This document shows positions 40,182 through 52,570 of a DNA stretch of 64,000 nt, one piece after another. This DNA is from Druceiella hillmani (lineage: Eukaryota > Arthropoda > Insecta > Lepidoptera > Hepialidae), in NCBI GenBank assembly GCA_039881145.1, contig JAYKKI010000039.1, forward strand, positions 15,754,001 through 15,818,000, given 5' to 3'. Under the pieces are notes generated by a model. That model was not told where the DNA came from and did no database searches. It saw only the letters and a list, made by a program, of their open reading frames with translations. The first letter of the stretch is position 1, and every line of letters starts with the position of its first letter. The translations under genes were made by a program, and so were the position numbers.

Positions 40182-40340
40182 TCACGAATGCCAAAAATAA
40201 AATTTAATTTCCAAATAGTTCCTCAAATCTTCTGGATACACCACCTCGTCTTCATAGAAAGCCACATCGATGCCCAGCAGCTTAGTGTGTTTGATGCTGT
40301 AGAATATCAATAGCTCAGCGTTTGGTGGATTGTTTTCCAT
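40182..40340 (-). CDS. Orphan 52-codon ORF, likely a 3' exon
   Basis: It begins MENNPPNAELLIFYSIKH, continues TKLLGIDVAFYEDEVVYPED and ends LRNYLEIKFYFWHS. Codon usage is protein-like: GC at third positions is much higher than in nearby DNA. A CCCTAG acceptor-like site lies 4 bp upstream of the ATG, so this may be a terminal exon read through from upstream. No matching exon was found on the minus strand to the right. I do not recognise the family. It may be a genuine gene fragment or a domesticated or captured piece. Confidence 0.35.
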   Translation of the reverse strand: MENNPPNAELLIFYSIKHTKLLGIDVAFYEDEVVYPEDLRNYLEIKFYFWHS

Positions 40341-40789
40341 CCTCCTAGGGCAACACGATGCTTAAGTTACTATTGGCAGATTGAAAGAATTGATTAATTG
40401 TTTACCAGATCTGTTGCTGTTGACTATGGAGTAATATATGGAGAAAACTCGTAGGGTCGATTACAAATAAATACTTTGTTTCGAATGTAAGACCAAATTA
40501 TAATGGCGTCCATGAAGACGTGAAGCTAAATTTATATATGAGTGTAATAGCTCAGCTAACACTACAGTATGGTGACGTCACGCAGGCTTGATGAGATGCC
40601 TCAACCACTCTTTATATTGTGCGTCAAGTTCTGAGTCTATTTTTTCATTCCATTCTGTACCACGTCACTGTACATACTGCTGTATTTGTTTTGCTCACAG
40701 GTGAGGCCAGTTCAAGCAGATCGGATAGTGACATAAACATTTGAATGATTGTTGCTTTGTGGTACTATTTCCGCCTTTTCTACTAGGGT

Positions 40790-41345
40790 TGTCTCATCAT
40801 TGTCCTGCTGGGACCCGTAACATGCCTCCTCATACGAAAGAGGAGACCATGGAAGGTCTCCTAATAGTGTCCCGTATCTACAATCTCAGCGCTTCAATCC
40901 AACAGGGTTAGAGTCTGTCTCTTCTAAACGAATCTTTTAGGATCTCCATCTTTTCAAGAATGCACTTAGCAAACGCTCCAAATAACTCAAAGATCCATTC
41001 TCAACGATCCATTCTCAACCAAGTCACTATGAATAAAGATACCACGTTCTAAAGCTCCGTGTGATTCTACTCTAATGTCAAGACGCATGCTCTCTAACAA
41101 AGCCCTACGCGCATCATCGTGGTTACTGCAAAGGAACAAAACGTAACTCATGTCCTGCGTCTCGAAACCGCAGGTACACACCGGGCTGTCTCTAAGGGTG
41201 AATCTATACACGCTGGTACGGAATGCGCCATGACCCGTTAAAAACTGCGAAGTATTATAATCGGTGACGAGCCAATTCTTACGTAACCGCTTGGACACAT
41301 GGGGGAAAAAGAACTTGGTCGTTTCTTCCTTTGAACCGGGGGAGG
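40790..41345 (-). pseudogene. Non-LTR retrotransposon (R1/Jockey-like) 3' end
   Basis: A 103-codon ORF at 40987-41298 has the pattern after the reverse transcriptase of R1/Jockey-type LINEs: FLTGHGAFRTSVYRF, then DSPVCTCGFETQD and VLFLCSNHDDARR (zinc-knuckle-like Cys-x-Cys...Cys). The segment beyond the stop, with GGGACCCGTAAC and CCTCATACGAAAGAGG, is the 3' UTR. It recurs at 62704-62890. A 5'-truncated LINE copy. Confidence 0.7.
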
Positions 41346-41399
41346 ACCATTTAGACTGATTTTTTTTATAACTTCGACCAGTCCCTTTGGACTATTATC

Positions 41400-41890
41400 A
41401 GTTTTGTTGGGTAATAAATTTGGCGTTTAGAGTGCAGAGATCAATGCCACTACTACTCAGTTATAATACTTGGCTTCTTTTGTGCGTGTTGATCAATTTC
41501 ATATTTTCCAGCAATTCAGTAGCTAAAGGGTTTGGATGGGTTCTGCGTATCTTTTTCTGAATCTGTTAATCTCCTCTAGAATGGTGAAACAGACGCGGTC
41601 GAAGGTTTATTGGACATCTAGAAAAGCTGCAGACATGTATTTAATTTTCTCGAAACCCTGGCGAATAGTGTGGTATACGCGGTGGGCTTGCTCATTTGTG
41701 GAAAGATACTTTCTGACGGGCCAGTTCTTACGTAACCGCTTGGACACATCGGGGAAAATTAACCTGGTCGTTTCTTGCCTTGAATCGGAGGAGGACCATC
41801 TAGACTACCAATGAGTATCGACGATCTCCAAAATACGCCTCTTTTTATCAACAAGGGATTCATCTGCCAAAAACTCAAAGTGCTTTGTAG
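41400..41890 (-). pseudogene. LINE debris: reverse transcriptase fragment plus a second 3' piece
   Basis: At 41540-41710 the minus strand reads EQAHRVYHTIRQGFEKIKYM, then SAAFLDV with a stop, then TFDRV. This is the conserved AFLD-AFDRVWH-type motif of Jockey-like reverse transcriptases. At 41712-41815 it repeats the KEETT...VSKRLRKNW segment of the neighbouring fragment, followed by FLADESLV. The order is not that of an intact element, so deletion or template switching has joined the parts. Confidence 0.55.
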
Positions 41891-41999
41891 TACTGTAGGT
41901 CATTCAGTAGTATCGCAGGAAGTCATTTTGCTACCTCCAAGTTAAATGGATCTTGTCTCTAGTGGATTTCCAAATGACGCCATGCACTTTTTCTGTTTT

Positions 42000-43900
42000 C
42001 ACCCCTTTGCTTAGGTTGACTGTCAGTTTTAGTATCGCATCATGAATTGACTCTAGTAAAATCTTTTGCGAGTTTGAAGTCAATTACCTCAGTTCGAAGT
42101 TGCCGCGTAGGTTTATTGGCAATTACTTCTTTTGCCATCTTCATATTTCTTCTGTAGTTCTGTAGCTGTCGTGAAAGTCGTCAACATAATGGTTATTAAT
42201 TACTGTTAAAATGACTTTGGGAATTCTGTTGCTAAATTTTGACGTGTTTAGATTCTTCTTAAATTTATCTGTCGAAGGTTATTGTGAGAGACATGAAAAG
42301 GTCGGGCCGAAGATGGGAAAGGTCATCCTGTTTCCTACAGTTTGCTCTCAACAGATTGGTTCCTCCACACCGTTTCAGATAACTAAGTGTGTCTTTGTCT
42401 TGTGTCTGCATCTGGATTTGCAAGAGTATCTCGGCTATGTCGGCGGAGACGTAATGACCAAATAAAGACTGCAGGAGTTAGAAAATGGTCATTGAGCAAG
42501 GCGTCCTTCGTTTTTGGAGCAGCATTATGAATGATTCTTATCTTGTCTGGCTTTATGAGATTCTGTATGGCGTAATGCGGTAGGTTCTGAAATAGTGTTA
42601 TTTCAGTTTCGTAGTCAGAAACCGTTTGTTTTTACACACGTATTATATGGTAATTGATACTGGTTTGAGGTTAGATTTGCAAAGTACAAACACGATAAAA
42701 CCAAAACAACTTAACCTAACTCATACAATATTATTTTATCAATAAACTTGTTTAAATAGTGACTCTGCACAATTCATCAGTATTGCTTTATATTTAGAAA
42801 AAGATTGTGTGTGAGTTATATTAATTCATTCGTTTGTAATCAATTGTATTAGCTAAGAGGTCCGATATTTGAATATGTTTCCATAGAAAATAAATCGAAA
42901 TCATTGTTGTAAGGCAGAACCATAATCATATTGATTTTGTAGTGAAAATACAGTTTATCAAATAGGTACTTAAACTGCAAATAAATACATCAAAATTATC
43001 TTCAAAAATACATTTTTGAAACTGTGAGTTTTAGTCACTTTTTCCGTATTTATTCATTGTTTGGAACATATATACATAATTTGTTTGGCGTTTTAATAGT
43101 TATGTTTTTACACTGGGATACTACATAGTACTTGTAACAAGACGAATTCATTTTTAATTATTTCGCACAGCGTGGGCACTACACATTCAGGACACTACTA
43201 CAGTCTTGAGTATTTTCGAGGTAAATTTAAATTGGTTTTTAAAAACGCAAAATGCATAATGTAAATGTTTGGTTTTTGGAAACATTTTCATTTTTTTGGG
43301 TTAGATATTAAGGCAAAATATTAACCAATTTCTCAAATTTAGTCAACCTATTTTTGACCAGGACGATATTTATGGCTTCTTTCACATTTCCCCTGAATTT
43401 GCGATGTACCATGTTCTCGACTTCAATGAGAATAGCCAACAACTCGTAACAGGCAGCTTTGAGTGACAGGCAGTCTTGATGCTCGCCGTTGTAGATGGGT
43501 AGTTCAATGTACAGCAGAGCACGTGACTTGCCTTGCTTTATCGACGAAGTTGATTGCAGATGCCAGTAACTATAACGTGTTCTTCATTCTATGTAACTAT
43601 AACGTGTTCTTCATTCTATGGCTGGACGTAGCTCATCCTATTCTGTCTTGGATTTTCTGTTAATGAGTTGACTTTCTGTTCCGGAATGGACACGATTCTT
43701 TTGTGGTTGGTGCTGTTTGTTGTTGATGCGGCCCATTGGCGATAGCCAGTATTTGTGTCACATTCGTTTAGCCACATGTGAATTTGGTGCACTGTTCTCC
43801 CTTCTATAATCACAGAATCACCGTTATTTTTATTAGGGTGAGATGGATGGCTGCAAGTTCGATTTACCGCGTGCAAGTTGAACTTCGCTCTTTGCCCTTG
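42000..43900 (-). pseudogene. BEL/Pao LTR-retrotransposon relic (gag and reverse transcriptase)
   Basis: On the minus strand a gag-like segment at 43330-43520 reads IELPIYNGEHQD, then AACYELLAILIEVENM and KFRGNVKEAIN, as in BEL/Pao gag. The reverse transcriptase at 42080-42620 has LPHYAIQNLIKPDKIRI, then PKTKDALLNDHFLTP and, after shifts, ILLQIQMQTQDKDTL and the catalytic NHYVDDFHDSY. RNase H and integrase are not found to the left, where LINE debris begins. Frames change repeatedly. A 90-bp similarity between 40405-40500 and 44256-44335 (ACCAGATCTGTTG) may be remains of terminal repeats. Confidence 0.5.
43563..43619. repeat. Perfect tandem duplication of 27 bp
   Basis: TAACTATAACGTGTTCTTC followed by ATTCTATG occurs twice in a row. 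Confidence 0.9.
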
Positions 43901-44379
43901 CTAAAGTAAAGAAATAAGCTTTTTGTGATTTTGCAGTCTTATTTTTGCTATGTTTCGTTGATACTTTCGTCTTGGTCGAGGTTTTTTTTCTATTTTGGAT
44001 GTTTCAACCGTCTTTGTATGTGATACCATTTTATTTGTAATGTCGGTGTCTATACCTGATGAGCCTGCACCTGTAGTTGATTTGATAACCGACTTCGACG
44101 GCATCTCCTCAATTGGACTTTTCACTCTCCAGTAGATCTAATGACCATGATGTTTTTTTCACTAGATCTGGCTCTAAGGACTACGATCTGCAGAACGATA
44201 TGCAACAGGTAGAGCTCTACCCTTCACTGTTGCTGTATTGGAGGAACTTATTCGATGTTACCAGATCTGTTGACTATGAAGTCTGGAGAAAGTTCACTGG
44301 GTTGATTACAAATGGACATTCTGATGTAAGACGATTTCTTTATTTGATATTTTACAATAACAGTTTACGAACTTAGATT

Positions 44380-47300
44380 GTATTAAACTGTTCAATTGAA
44401 TCAATTATTCACACTCGCATGCCATGGGTTAGGAACCCGCAGACACTCAATCATTCCATTGGCTATAATGGTTACTCAGAAAAATTGTATTTCGCCTCTA
44501 TTGTTTTAAAAAAATAAAATGTTTAAAATAGCATACAAGGCTGCGTGATAATATAAGGTAAAACCAGCCAAGTGTGTGTTGGGACACGCACAAAATAAGA
44601 GCAAATGGGTCAAGATCTAAATTTAATTTTAAGCCTCTCCAAAACTTTTCAGCTCGATGGGATATCTATAGAATTTTTTTGCTACATGTATGGAGACCTC
44701 TCTATATAATTTACTTTCTTTCATATTTTCCTACATAATAATTAAGATTTATTATAAAACATCCACTTGCAGAATTTCATGCACATAAAATTATAGAAAT
44801 TACAAGGATGTGACAGGTAGGGACGGCAGAGATATAGGTAGACATGACGAAACTATAAGAGTCTCCTTTTTTGCCATTTGGCTGTAGGATCCAAAAAAGA
44901 ACATCATAATTAATAATTGTACGCTATATACAAGTTCAAACATACTCTCACTATGCCCTACTAGGATCCTTCTTACAAATTGCGATCATATTTTCTTTTG
45001 TGGCTGAGAGCGTGTACTCCAGTATGCTTAACTGCTAGATTGAGTGCAACTGCAACGCTGACTATCTTCTGTGACAATGCGCTATTCCTCCTTACAAATG
45101 TTTCTGATTCCACGTGCACTGCCCATACACTACTCCATCTTCTGCCGTGTGCTCTTCTGTCATGTGCTCATAAAAACACTGCCTCGTGTTGACTCGCAAG
45201 AAATACTAAAACATTCAAACCTTCCAGCCAAAGAAATAATTTTCCCTTTCTCTTTAATTACAGCCCATAGTTTCTTGTGAAAATTATTATATTTAATGAA
45301 AACCACGTTCCTTAAAATCAAAGGAGCTGCATCTTGCCAAACACATGACATATGTCGGTTATGGTGTTAATTATAAGGCTATAATGTTTTGAATGGTTGA
45401 AATACTAATACAGAAGAATATATCATAAATGACTTTTCAAATAATAAATTATAAAAGGTATAACTTAAATAATTAAAGGTATAACTTCAAAATAATACAT
45501 ATATTTTTGAGGTGACATGTTCATCTAAGTTCGAGTAAAGTTTGTATCAGAATCAAGGTAGAGCTAACCTGTAATAGAGTCCCGTGTGATACTGAAAAAT
45601 GGTCATTTTGTGGTAGGCCTAGCGCTTCGCGCAGTTCACATAGCATAACCAGTTGGGCTCGTCGGGGTTGACCGTATCCAGTAGGTGAGTATGTGTATTC
45701 ATAGTGCCGCACGTGTGAACAACAAATAAAGAGATCACAGTGAATGTGGGAATCTCCCAAATTCACTGTGATCTCTTGTGTCAAGTAATTTTCCCTTTAG
45801 ACCTACTCCAAATAATAAATACGAAGCTTTTATTATTTTTTACTTTTGCGATTATGCACCTTAATCCTGATCTATATTTTTCTAGTCTGTTTATTTTGTG
45901 TTCCAGTCCAATAAATAACAAAATGAAACAAAAGATTAGGTTGGTAATTTTGTACATGTGTACATGTTGGACTTTTAGGTGATTATTTATTTCATTTCAT
46001 ACAACGTTAGTTACTTCTACCATACTTCTTGTGTTGTAAAACAAATCCAAGATGTTAGTTCATGTTTTTAACATACATTTGTATAAAAGTGAACAAGTCA
46101 AATGACTTCACATTTGCTGCGTAGTAATGCACTAATGATGCTATGAGTTTATTGGGGGTTAAAATTCAAATTCTACTTTTGTATTTATAAATTTTTCTTA
46201 ACATATAATATTTTAAAAACACAAGATGTTATTTTGTGTTTTTACTGAAAAGCATAATGAAACAATGAAACCGTTTCATTGCATCTTATAAAGGAACAGA
46301 CATAACTTGACCATACTAATTTTGATTCAAAGTATTTAATAAAAGGTGTTATAAGTATTTTTAGGTCATTTTTGAAATCAGAGAGTTTGGAGTCACACTG
46401 CAAATAAGTTTGGAGGCTTATATATGACGAATAACGCAACAAAATAAAAAAAAACTATTTATTAACACACATGACGAAATTACTAGGGTTGCTAGTTGCT
46501 ACAGAACCTTAAAAACGTACACAAAATAGTGCAATTAAATATAAAACCGTTATTAAAGAGATAGTCTATTTTGTTGAAGAGATTTTAATAAACTTAAGGC
46601 ATATTGTCTGTAATGTCATGATCGCAACTTTCTTTACAAAGTTAAACGAGAAAAAAAATGTATAATTTTTAGACTGTTTGATTTTAATGGTTGTCTTAAA
46701 AATTTGCACACAGTAGTATAGTGGAATATCGTTTAATATATTGGTATTTTGTAAAAATTTTTACTGAAAAAGGCTCATGTCCTCAATGCATTGCGTTACT
46801 GAGTAAAAGTACTACGAAATTCGAAAAAGCACATTCTAAAAATAGCCCTTTTGTATGATACCGTTCCCTGGTTAAAATAAATAAAATTTTGCAATCTCTT
46901 GCTTTTGAAAGCCCCAGAAAAGAGAATAAAGTAAAAGAAGAAGTGGCGATTGTGTCAAAATTGAAGTTGAATTGAAATTACATGGTCTGTATAGATTCCA
47001 TAATATCATAATGTTACTTTATAATAGATTGAAACATAAAATTTACTCAGAAATGTGATAGAATCTTTCTGAGGGTAAAAAAGTAGGGGCACCAAAATTT
47101 TTAATAGTTGTTGAGCAAAATACAAGTGTCATGAATAACACTATTTGAGAGAAGTGGACTTCCGCACATTTATCTATATTATATACTGTTATTACTATAT
47201 TATAAAGTTTATACTGACATTATAAAGTTTCATTTATTGGCTTGTGCTATAGTCCGGGTTAATCATGAAAACTACTGAATTGAATTCTGAAATTCTTTGA

Positions 47301-48200
47301 GTGGGTTATTGGACTTTAACATTTCCAAGCAAGGTAACTATTCATTGTAGGGTGGTAGGAAAATTGGAAGTTCAACAATTCACTTGTGTAGGAATATATG
47401 CACGAGCAAGCTGTGGTAATGTACCATCTCTTACAGTTTTTTAGGGAAAAGTTACTTTCTTCATAACATTTTCTTTAATATCTTTTATAATTATAATTTT
47501 TCAGTCGTTCAATTCTTAATAATTAGGATGTATGTCTATTTATTTTACATCGTTCATTGAATAAGATTTTTAAATATGTCAATAAAACATTGTTATCTCC
47601 TAATATTTTGCATTAGTTTCTTATCAGTTTTGTTGATTTATAAGTTAAACTATGACAAATCACACTTAGGAAAGTCAAATCGAACTTTCCACTTTTTTTT
47701 CATTTATACAAATCTGACAATTTTTGAAAAACAGTTTTGTATCGTAAAGTTACTATGCTTGGAATAATTGGATATTTTTTATAAACCAAGCATAAAATGT
47801 TTATAATAGTCATCGAAATCAAAGCTTTTGTGCACATATGTTATTGTTTCACATTTTTGGATCAACATTTTCGTACAGTAGAAGTTTCAAAATGTGATGA
47901 AATCTTCTACAGTATGAAAATGTTGAATAGGTTTATTCTTCCTTATAAAAGGCTTGTCATGCACTTGGAAAGTTAGGACAAGACACCTTGCTTATGTTCC
48001 CGTTTTTTCGTAACTGATGAAGGTGAGAAAATTGTACATCGAAATTGTGTCCTATTAACCAAGATTCTGACTAACTGGCAGGAAGCAATCTCGAGTAGAC
48101 ATTTTCAAAACAGAATTTTAATTTTCTTATACATCGAATGAGGTACAAAAACTTAATTTTTAGACAAAAATATGATTATAAATAGACTGCAATTAGGTGT
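44380..48200. other. AT-rich stretch without recognisable gene
   Basis: ORFs of 60-90 codons on both strands lack motifs. The 87-codon minus ORF at 45521-45784 (QPRRAQLVMLCELREALGL) looks faintly coding but is unassigned. An inverted repeat occupies 45729-45777. Confidence 0.4.
45729..45777. repeat. Perfect inverted repeat, 17-bp arms
   Basis: AAGAGATCACAGTGAAT and its exact complement flank a 15-bp loop. Confidence 0.85.
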
Positions 48201-48207
48201 TTTAGTC

Positions 48208-48870
48208 AGAATCATTTATTTATTTATTTATTAATTTTTATGTATACTACATATGGCGGACTTATTACTGCATGAGCAATCTCTTCCAGTCAACCATAAC
48301 AATTTGTATTGAAATTTAGTTGGTAGACTGTAAAAGATTTTACAATGAAAATTCTTCATAGCACATTAGACAAAAAAAATTTTAAAAAAAATACAAAAGT
48401 AAATTAAAAAAGAAAACAAAATATTGACATGATTTGGGATGGGAAAGGACAAGGACATAAAGGAAAAGGTTTCAGGAGAGTCAGGACTTTTTCACTCGAT
48501 CTTTAAAAATATTTAGGGACGTGATTTTCATGATGTCAGGATCCAGGTGATTCCAAATTTTTGCTGCTTGGACAGTGAAGGATTTTTCGTAACTGGTAGA
48601 GGTATGTTTAGGAATAAGTAGGGTGAGTGAACTTTCACATCATAGCCCAAGGCCGTGAGCAGACAAATCTTTAAATTTGCCACTAACAAATATAATTTTG
48701 AAACAGTTTGATGGCAAAGCCTTTGAATGCCAACTCATTGATATTTTATCAATATTTCTAAATTCTGTAAATCCGGTAAGCCTTTTGCTACATAATATCA
48801 AACTAAAGGTTCGAATCGAGCAAGCCTTTTGCCACATAATCTCATCCAATGCACCTCAATAAACCCAACA
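48208..48870 (-). mobile_element. 5'-truncated LINE, 3' end with (AAAT)n tail
   Basis: The minus strand codes the last part of a reverse transcriptase in two frames. DLSAHGLGL is followed, after a shift, by TLLIPKHT and YEKSFTVQAAKIWNHLDPDI, then MKITSLNIFKDRVKK. This is the usual C-terminal signature (A-x-x-x-WN-x-LP ... LN-x-FK) of CR1/Jockey-like LINEs. The 3' UTR includes GAGATTGCTCATGCAG and AAGTCCGCCATATG and ends in AATAAATAAATAAATAAAT at 48212-48236. Confidence 0.65.
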
Positions 48871-49097
48871 CACTCGCCTTCTTAATTTTAATATCGAAAA
48901 TTTCCTATAAATTCTACTTTACCATTAAAACCAAAGTCTATAAAGGACTAGAACTGCACAAAATCATTATTTGTTACAATATACAAAATTTAATATACAC
49001 TAAAGTAATACAAGCTTTTATTTGATTTTGTACGCAAAATGCATTTTACACAATGAAGAATATACCTTTTATTTTGTTGAAAAACTAACTTTAATGA

Positions 49098-49612
49098 GAA
49101 ACCACAAATAAAGAGTGCCTAATATTTTTAATGTTATTTTAAATGTAGCTTTTATACCTGCCAGTGTATTTTCATAAATATAAGCCATAATTATAGTGAG
49201 ATGTTTAACTAAAAGGTTATTGCGTACTTCATTTGATATTTACTGTTATTTTTATAAAGACATTTCTAATTTTAGGTAGAACCACAAATATATACTACCT
49301 AATATTTATAATGTTACTTTAATTGTATCTTTTATTCCCACCTGTGTGTTTTCATAAATATAAGCCATAATTATAGTGACAAGTTTAGCTAAAAACTCAT
49401 GTACTTCATTCGATATTTACCATTATTGTTATAAAGATATTGCTTAGGTAGAACCACAAATATAGATTACCTAATATTTTAAAAATTATTTTAATTGTAT
49501 CTAACAACTAGTGGGTTTTCATAAATATAAGCCATAATTATTCCGAGATGTTTAGCTAAAAAGTTGTTACGTACTTCATTAGATTTTTATTGTTATTTTT
49601 ATAAGGATAGTT
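49098..49612. repeat. Three tandem units of about 170-180 bp
   Basis: Units start at 49099, 49279 and 49452 with ACCACAAATA. Each holds CCTAATATTT, TTTTCATAAATATAAGCC and GTACTTCATT. Copies are 80-85% alike. No coding sequence. Confidence 0.88.
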
Positions 49613-50066
49613 TTTTGTTTTGCGTTATATGACTAATTGTATTTTTATTTTTGCTCCAAATTTAACAATTAGGCAGATTGTCAATCGTCAAATTGTTTAT
49701 TTTTATTAAAAAAAATACCCACATATTTTTGTAAATTATATTCACAGGCCCATTTTCGGGAGTTTCCATTGATTACTCTTTTGGATATATCTAATGTATG
49801 ACATATGAATACTATGATAAACATACACAACATAAGAATATAGAACAGTTACAGAAGTCAAGCTCAAATAAATATTATGCCCCGATAAAAGAAGCAGTCG
49901 AATAGTGCTAGAGACACCTAACAGTAGTGTGCGGGGATCCATTATTGTCATATTAGCAACATTGAAACAATTAGAAGTGACAAGATATTCTGTAAATAGA
50001 TAAAAATCTTTAATTTTTTAACATCAAAGGCTTGTAAGTTTTCAAGCAGATTTTAATGGATATGTT

Positions 50067-50109
50067 TCATAAAAATTTGATAAATGAAACTTCATTTATC
50101 AAATATTTA
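50067..50109. repeat. Inverted repeat, 20-bp arms
   Basis: ATAAAAATTTGATAAATGAA is followed by AC and a one-mismatch complement. Confidence 0.75.
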
Positions 50110-50772
50110 TAAAAGATATCCATTATCTATTAATTGACTATTAAACTATTTATATGATCGCATTGCTTTATACTCGTACGGTATAGATGGTAATGGTGAC
50201 ACGGTAATCCGCTTCATTTTGTTGTATTTATTTATTTATTTTAATGTACACATGCTTAACATGATATGTGGACGGTATACTTATCATGATATGAGGGAGA
50301 TGTGCGAAATAGGGAGAGAGTGTAAACAGGATAAAAGAATGATTGAGACAATTTAGTGAATGTCTTTTGAGAAGTTTTTGCCGACATATGGCAATAACTT
50401 CTATAGCATATTATTCCATAATTTGGTATATTGTTCTACATTGGCATATTATTCCACAATTCGGTAGAGTAAATAGTAAACTAGTATTAATAAAAGAAAC
50501 TTATGCTTGTGCATAAATATCACATGTAGGTTTTTTGAAAGTAGACTCAGGCTCAGCGAAAATTTAAATTGGACACGAGATAAGAGACTTTGTGAATTTG
50601 TTTAGACGTTAAAAGTAGCAATAGAAATGTATATACATTCGGCACCAATCACAAATCTCTCATTCACTTTAGTTATAACCAAAAATGAGAAAAATTTACA
50701 TATTTGTCACAACCCAAAGTAAATCATATAAACTGAAGATATATTTAAGATACCTTAATTTGGCAGATACAC

Positions 50773-50776
<4 letters not shown>

Positions 50777-50826
<50 letters not shown>
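50777..50826. repeat. (TA)n microsatellite, left of the Tc1/mariner element
   Basis: An uninterrupted TA tract ends 3 bp before the terminal repeat of the element at 50829. Confidence 0.95.
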
Positions 50827-50828
<2 letters not shown>

Positions 50829-50829
<1 letters not shown>

Positions 50830-51553
50830 CAGGATGTCCAATGGCAGATTTCAGTATTTGAAAAATTGTAAAAAAAAACTACACCTCTAATACAAAGAAG
50901 GTTTATTTTAACTTTAACAACAAATACGGATTTCATTTTTTAAAAACCACGTTTTCCAAATGGCTTATTCACATATCTTCCAATGTGAAGTGAGCTTCGT
51001 CAGTAAAGAATATGTCGCCCATCCGGGTAGCAGTTCGAAATCTCAACAGCTCGTCAAATCAGAATCGTGTAAATCTTGAACAATTTGAATTTTATATGGA
51101 TGGAACTTGAGCTTTTTTCGCATTATTACCTGTAAAGTTGATTTCGGAATTCCCAATATCGATGAACGTGTACGCAGTGATAAACGGGGATTTTCAACGA
51201 CAGAAACCATAACACGCTCGACATTTTCATCCGTGGCTACCAATGGTGTAGGTCCTGGCCTGAGCCTATTTAATGTTGATCCTGTAGCTCTGAACCTTGC
51301 TAACCATGACTAAATGAGGTTGATCGATGGTCCATCCCGTAATCGACGAATGCTGTAACAATTATTAAATCGACAGCGTGCTACAGACAGCGAAAATCCA
51401 CTCTAAATATACGCCTCGATGGCAAAAGCGCGGTACTCTCCACTCCACTGTTCCATGGCTACTAAAACATCCGCACCGCTTGCGCTTCTAACAACACCCC
51501 CCGCACCCCTCTTATGTCTTGCGTTCAAACTCTGAGTTCAGCCACTGGACAGC

Positions 51554-51557
<4 letters not shown>
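50829..51557 (-). mobile_element. Tc1/mariner-type element, internally deleted
   Basis: Terminal inverted repeats are ACAGGATGTCC (50829) and, read inward from the right, ACAGGCTGTCC (51547-51557). The right flank is TA. The minus strand carries the helix-turn-helix part of a transposase at 51043-51243: ENPRLSLRTRSSILGI, then PKSTLQVIMRKKLKFHPYKI. After a deletion comes a piece resembling FTDEAHF (the first catalytic Asp/Glu region). At 729 bp it is about half the length of an autonomous copy and cannot encode an enzyme. Confidence 0.75.

Positions 51558-51612
<55 letters not shown>
51558..51612. repeat. (TA)n microsatellite, right of the Tc1/mariner element
   Basis: The TA tract starts exactly at the end of the terminal repeat. 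With the left tract, the insertion sits inside a once continuous TA array. Confidence 0.95.
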
Positions 51613-51615
<3 letters not shown>

Positions 51616-52089
51616 TATGCGTGTGTCATAAGAGCCATAATAAGAAATGAGTCCCCAGTGATAGCAAAAAGCGTGTTTCGGTTTATTAATGTATAAATAA
51701 ATATGTGTGTATATTAAATGACAGTAATTCGAACTTATTTTTTTTTTATATCACGTTTTCTTTCACCCATATTATTTTCTTAATCTCCCATTCCTCCTAA
51801 TAATGTCAATTCTAACATCATTTCTATAGTCTCTATTCTCTTTAATTTCTGTTTATACAAAATTCTCCATTGCTAGTGAAGTGTTTTTATATGACAACCT
51901 AAGGATTCATGCATATAAATGAAACAATTTTTCGTAACTGTGGTCGTTAATATATTGCCTGTATCATATTCTACAAACCTTTTTCTGACGATCCATCTTT
52001 CATAATGAAATAAACAAATTCACTCACTTGTTTCATAGTTACATTATAAATACCCATCTCAAGATTACAATCTGTTCAAAAATCTAATT

Positions 52090-52570
52090 TTTATGTTTAT
52101 ATTTACACTTAAATTTTGTGCGCAAACAATCTCGGTCCCGAAGTGACGGTTCCTCTCAAATCACAATAAAAGCAGACATTCAGCAGAAGAAGCTTATGCT
52201 TCTGGTAAAGTGGGAATTTAAAGATGTTACGTTTTTTGAACTTCTATCGAAGAACCAAATAATCAATTTGAAAGTGTATTGTTGGCAATTGGACAGTTTG
52301 AAAGATTTCGTCCTTCAGAAATCTTCAGAATTTGTTAATCATAAAAGAGTAGTATTTTATCACAACAAGATGAGACCACTTGAAAGTTTGATCGCCTATA
52401 TCAAAATTTGTAGGAGCCTGGATGGAATTTGCTGCTAACCCCACTATACGCTTTACCTTGCTCCGTCAGACTTCCACTTGTCTCATACTTTTTAAAACTT
52501 ATGTTGTATAAAGCATTCAATACTTATGTGGTCACACATGAGCACCTTCTTCAGTTAGATAGATAAAGAC
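52090..52570 (+). pseudogene. Mariner transposase relic, C-terminal half
   Basis: The 106-codon ORF reads KKLMLLVKWEFKDV, then FELLSKNQIINLKVYCWQLD and VNHKRVVFYHNKMRP. After a stop it continues YLAPSDFHL. This follows the mariner order (VML-WWD-KG, YELL-NQTIN, VVFHHDNARPH, LAPSDYHLF). The central Asp of HDNARPH is replaced by Asn, so it would be inactive even without the stop. It is a different copy from the relic at 8625-9640. Confidence 0.75.
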
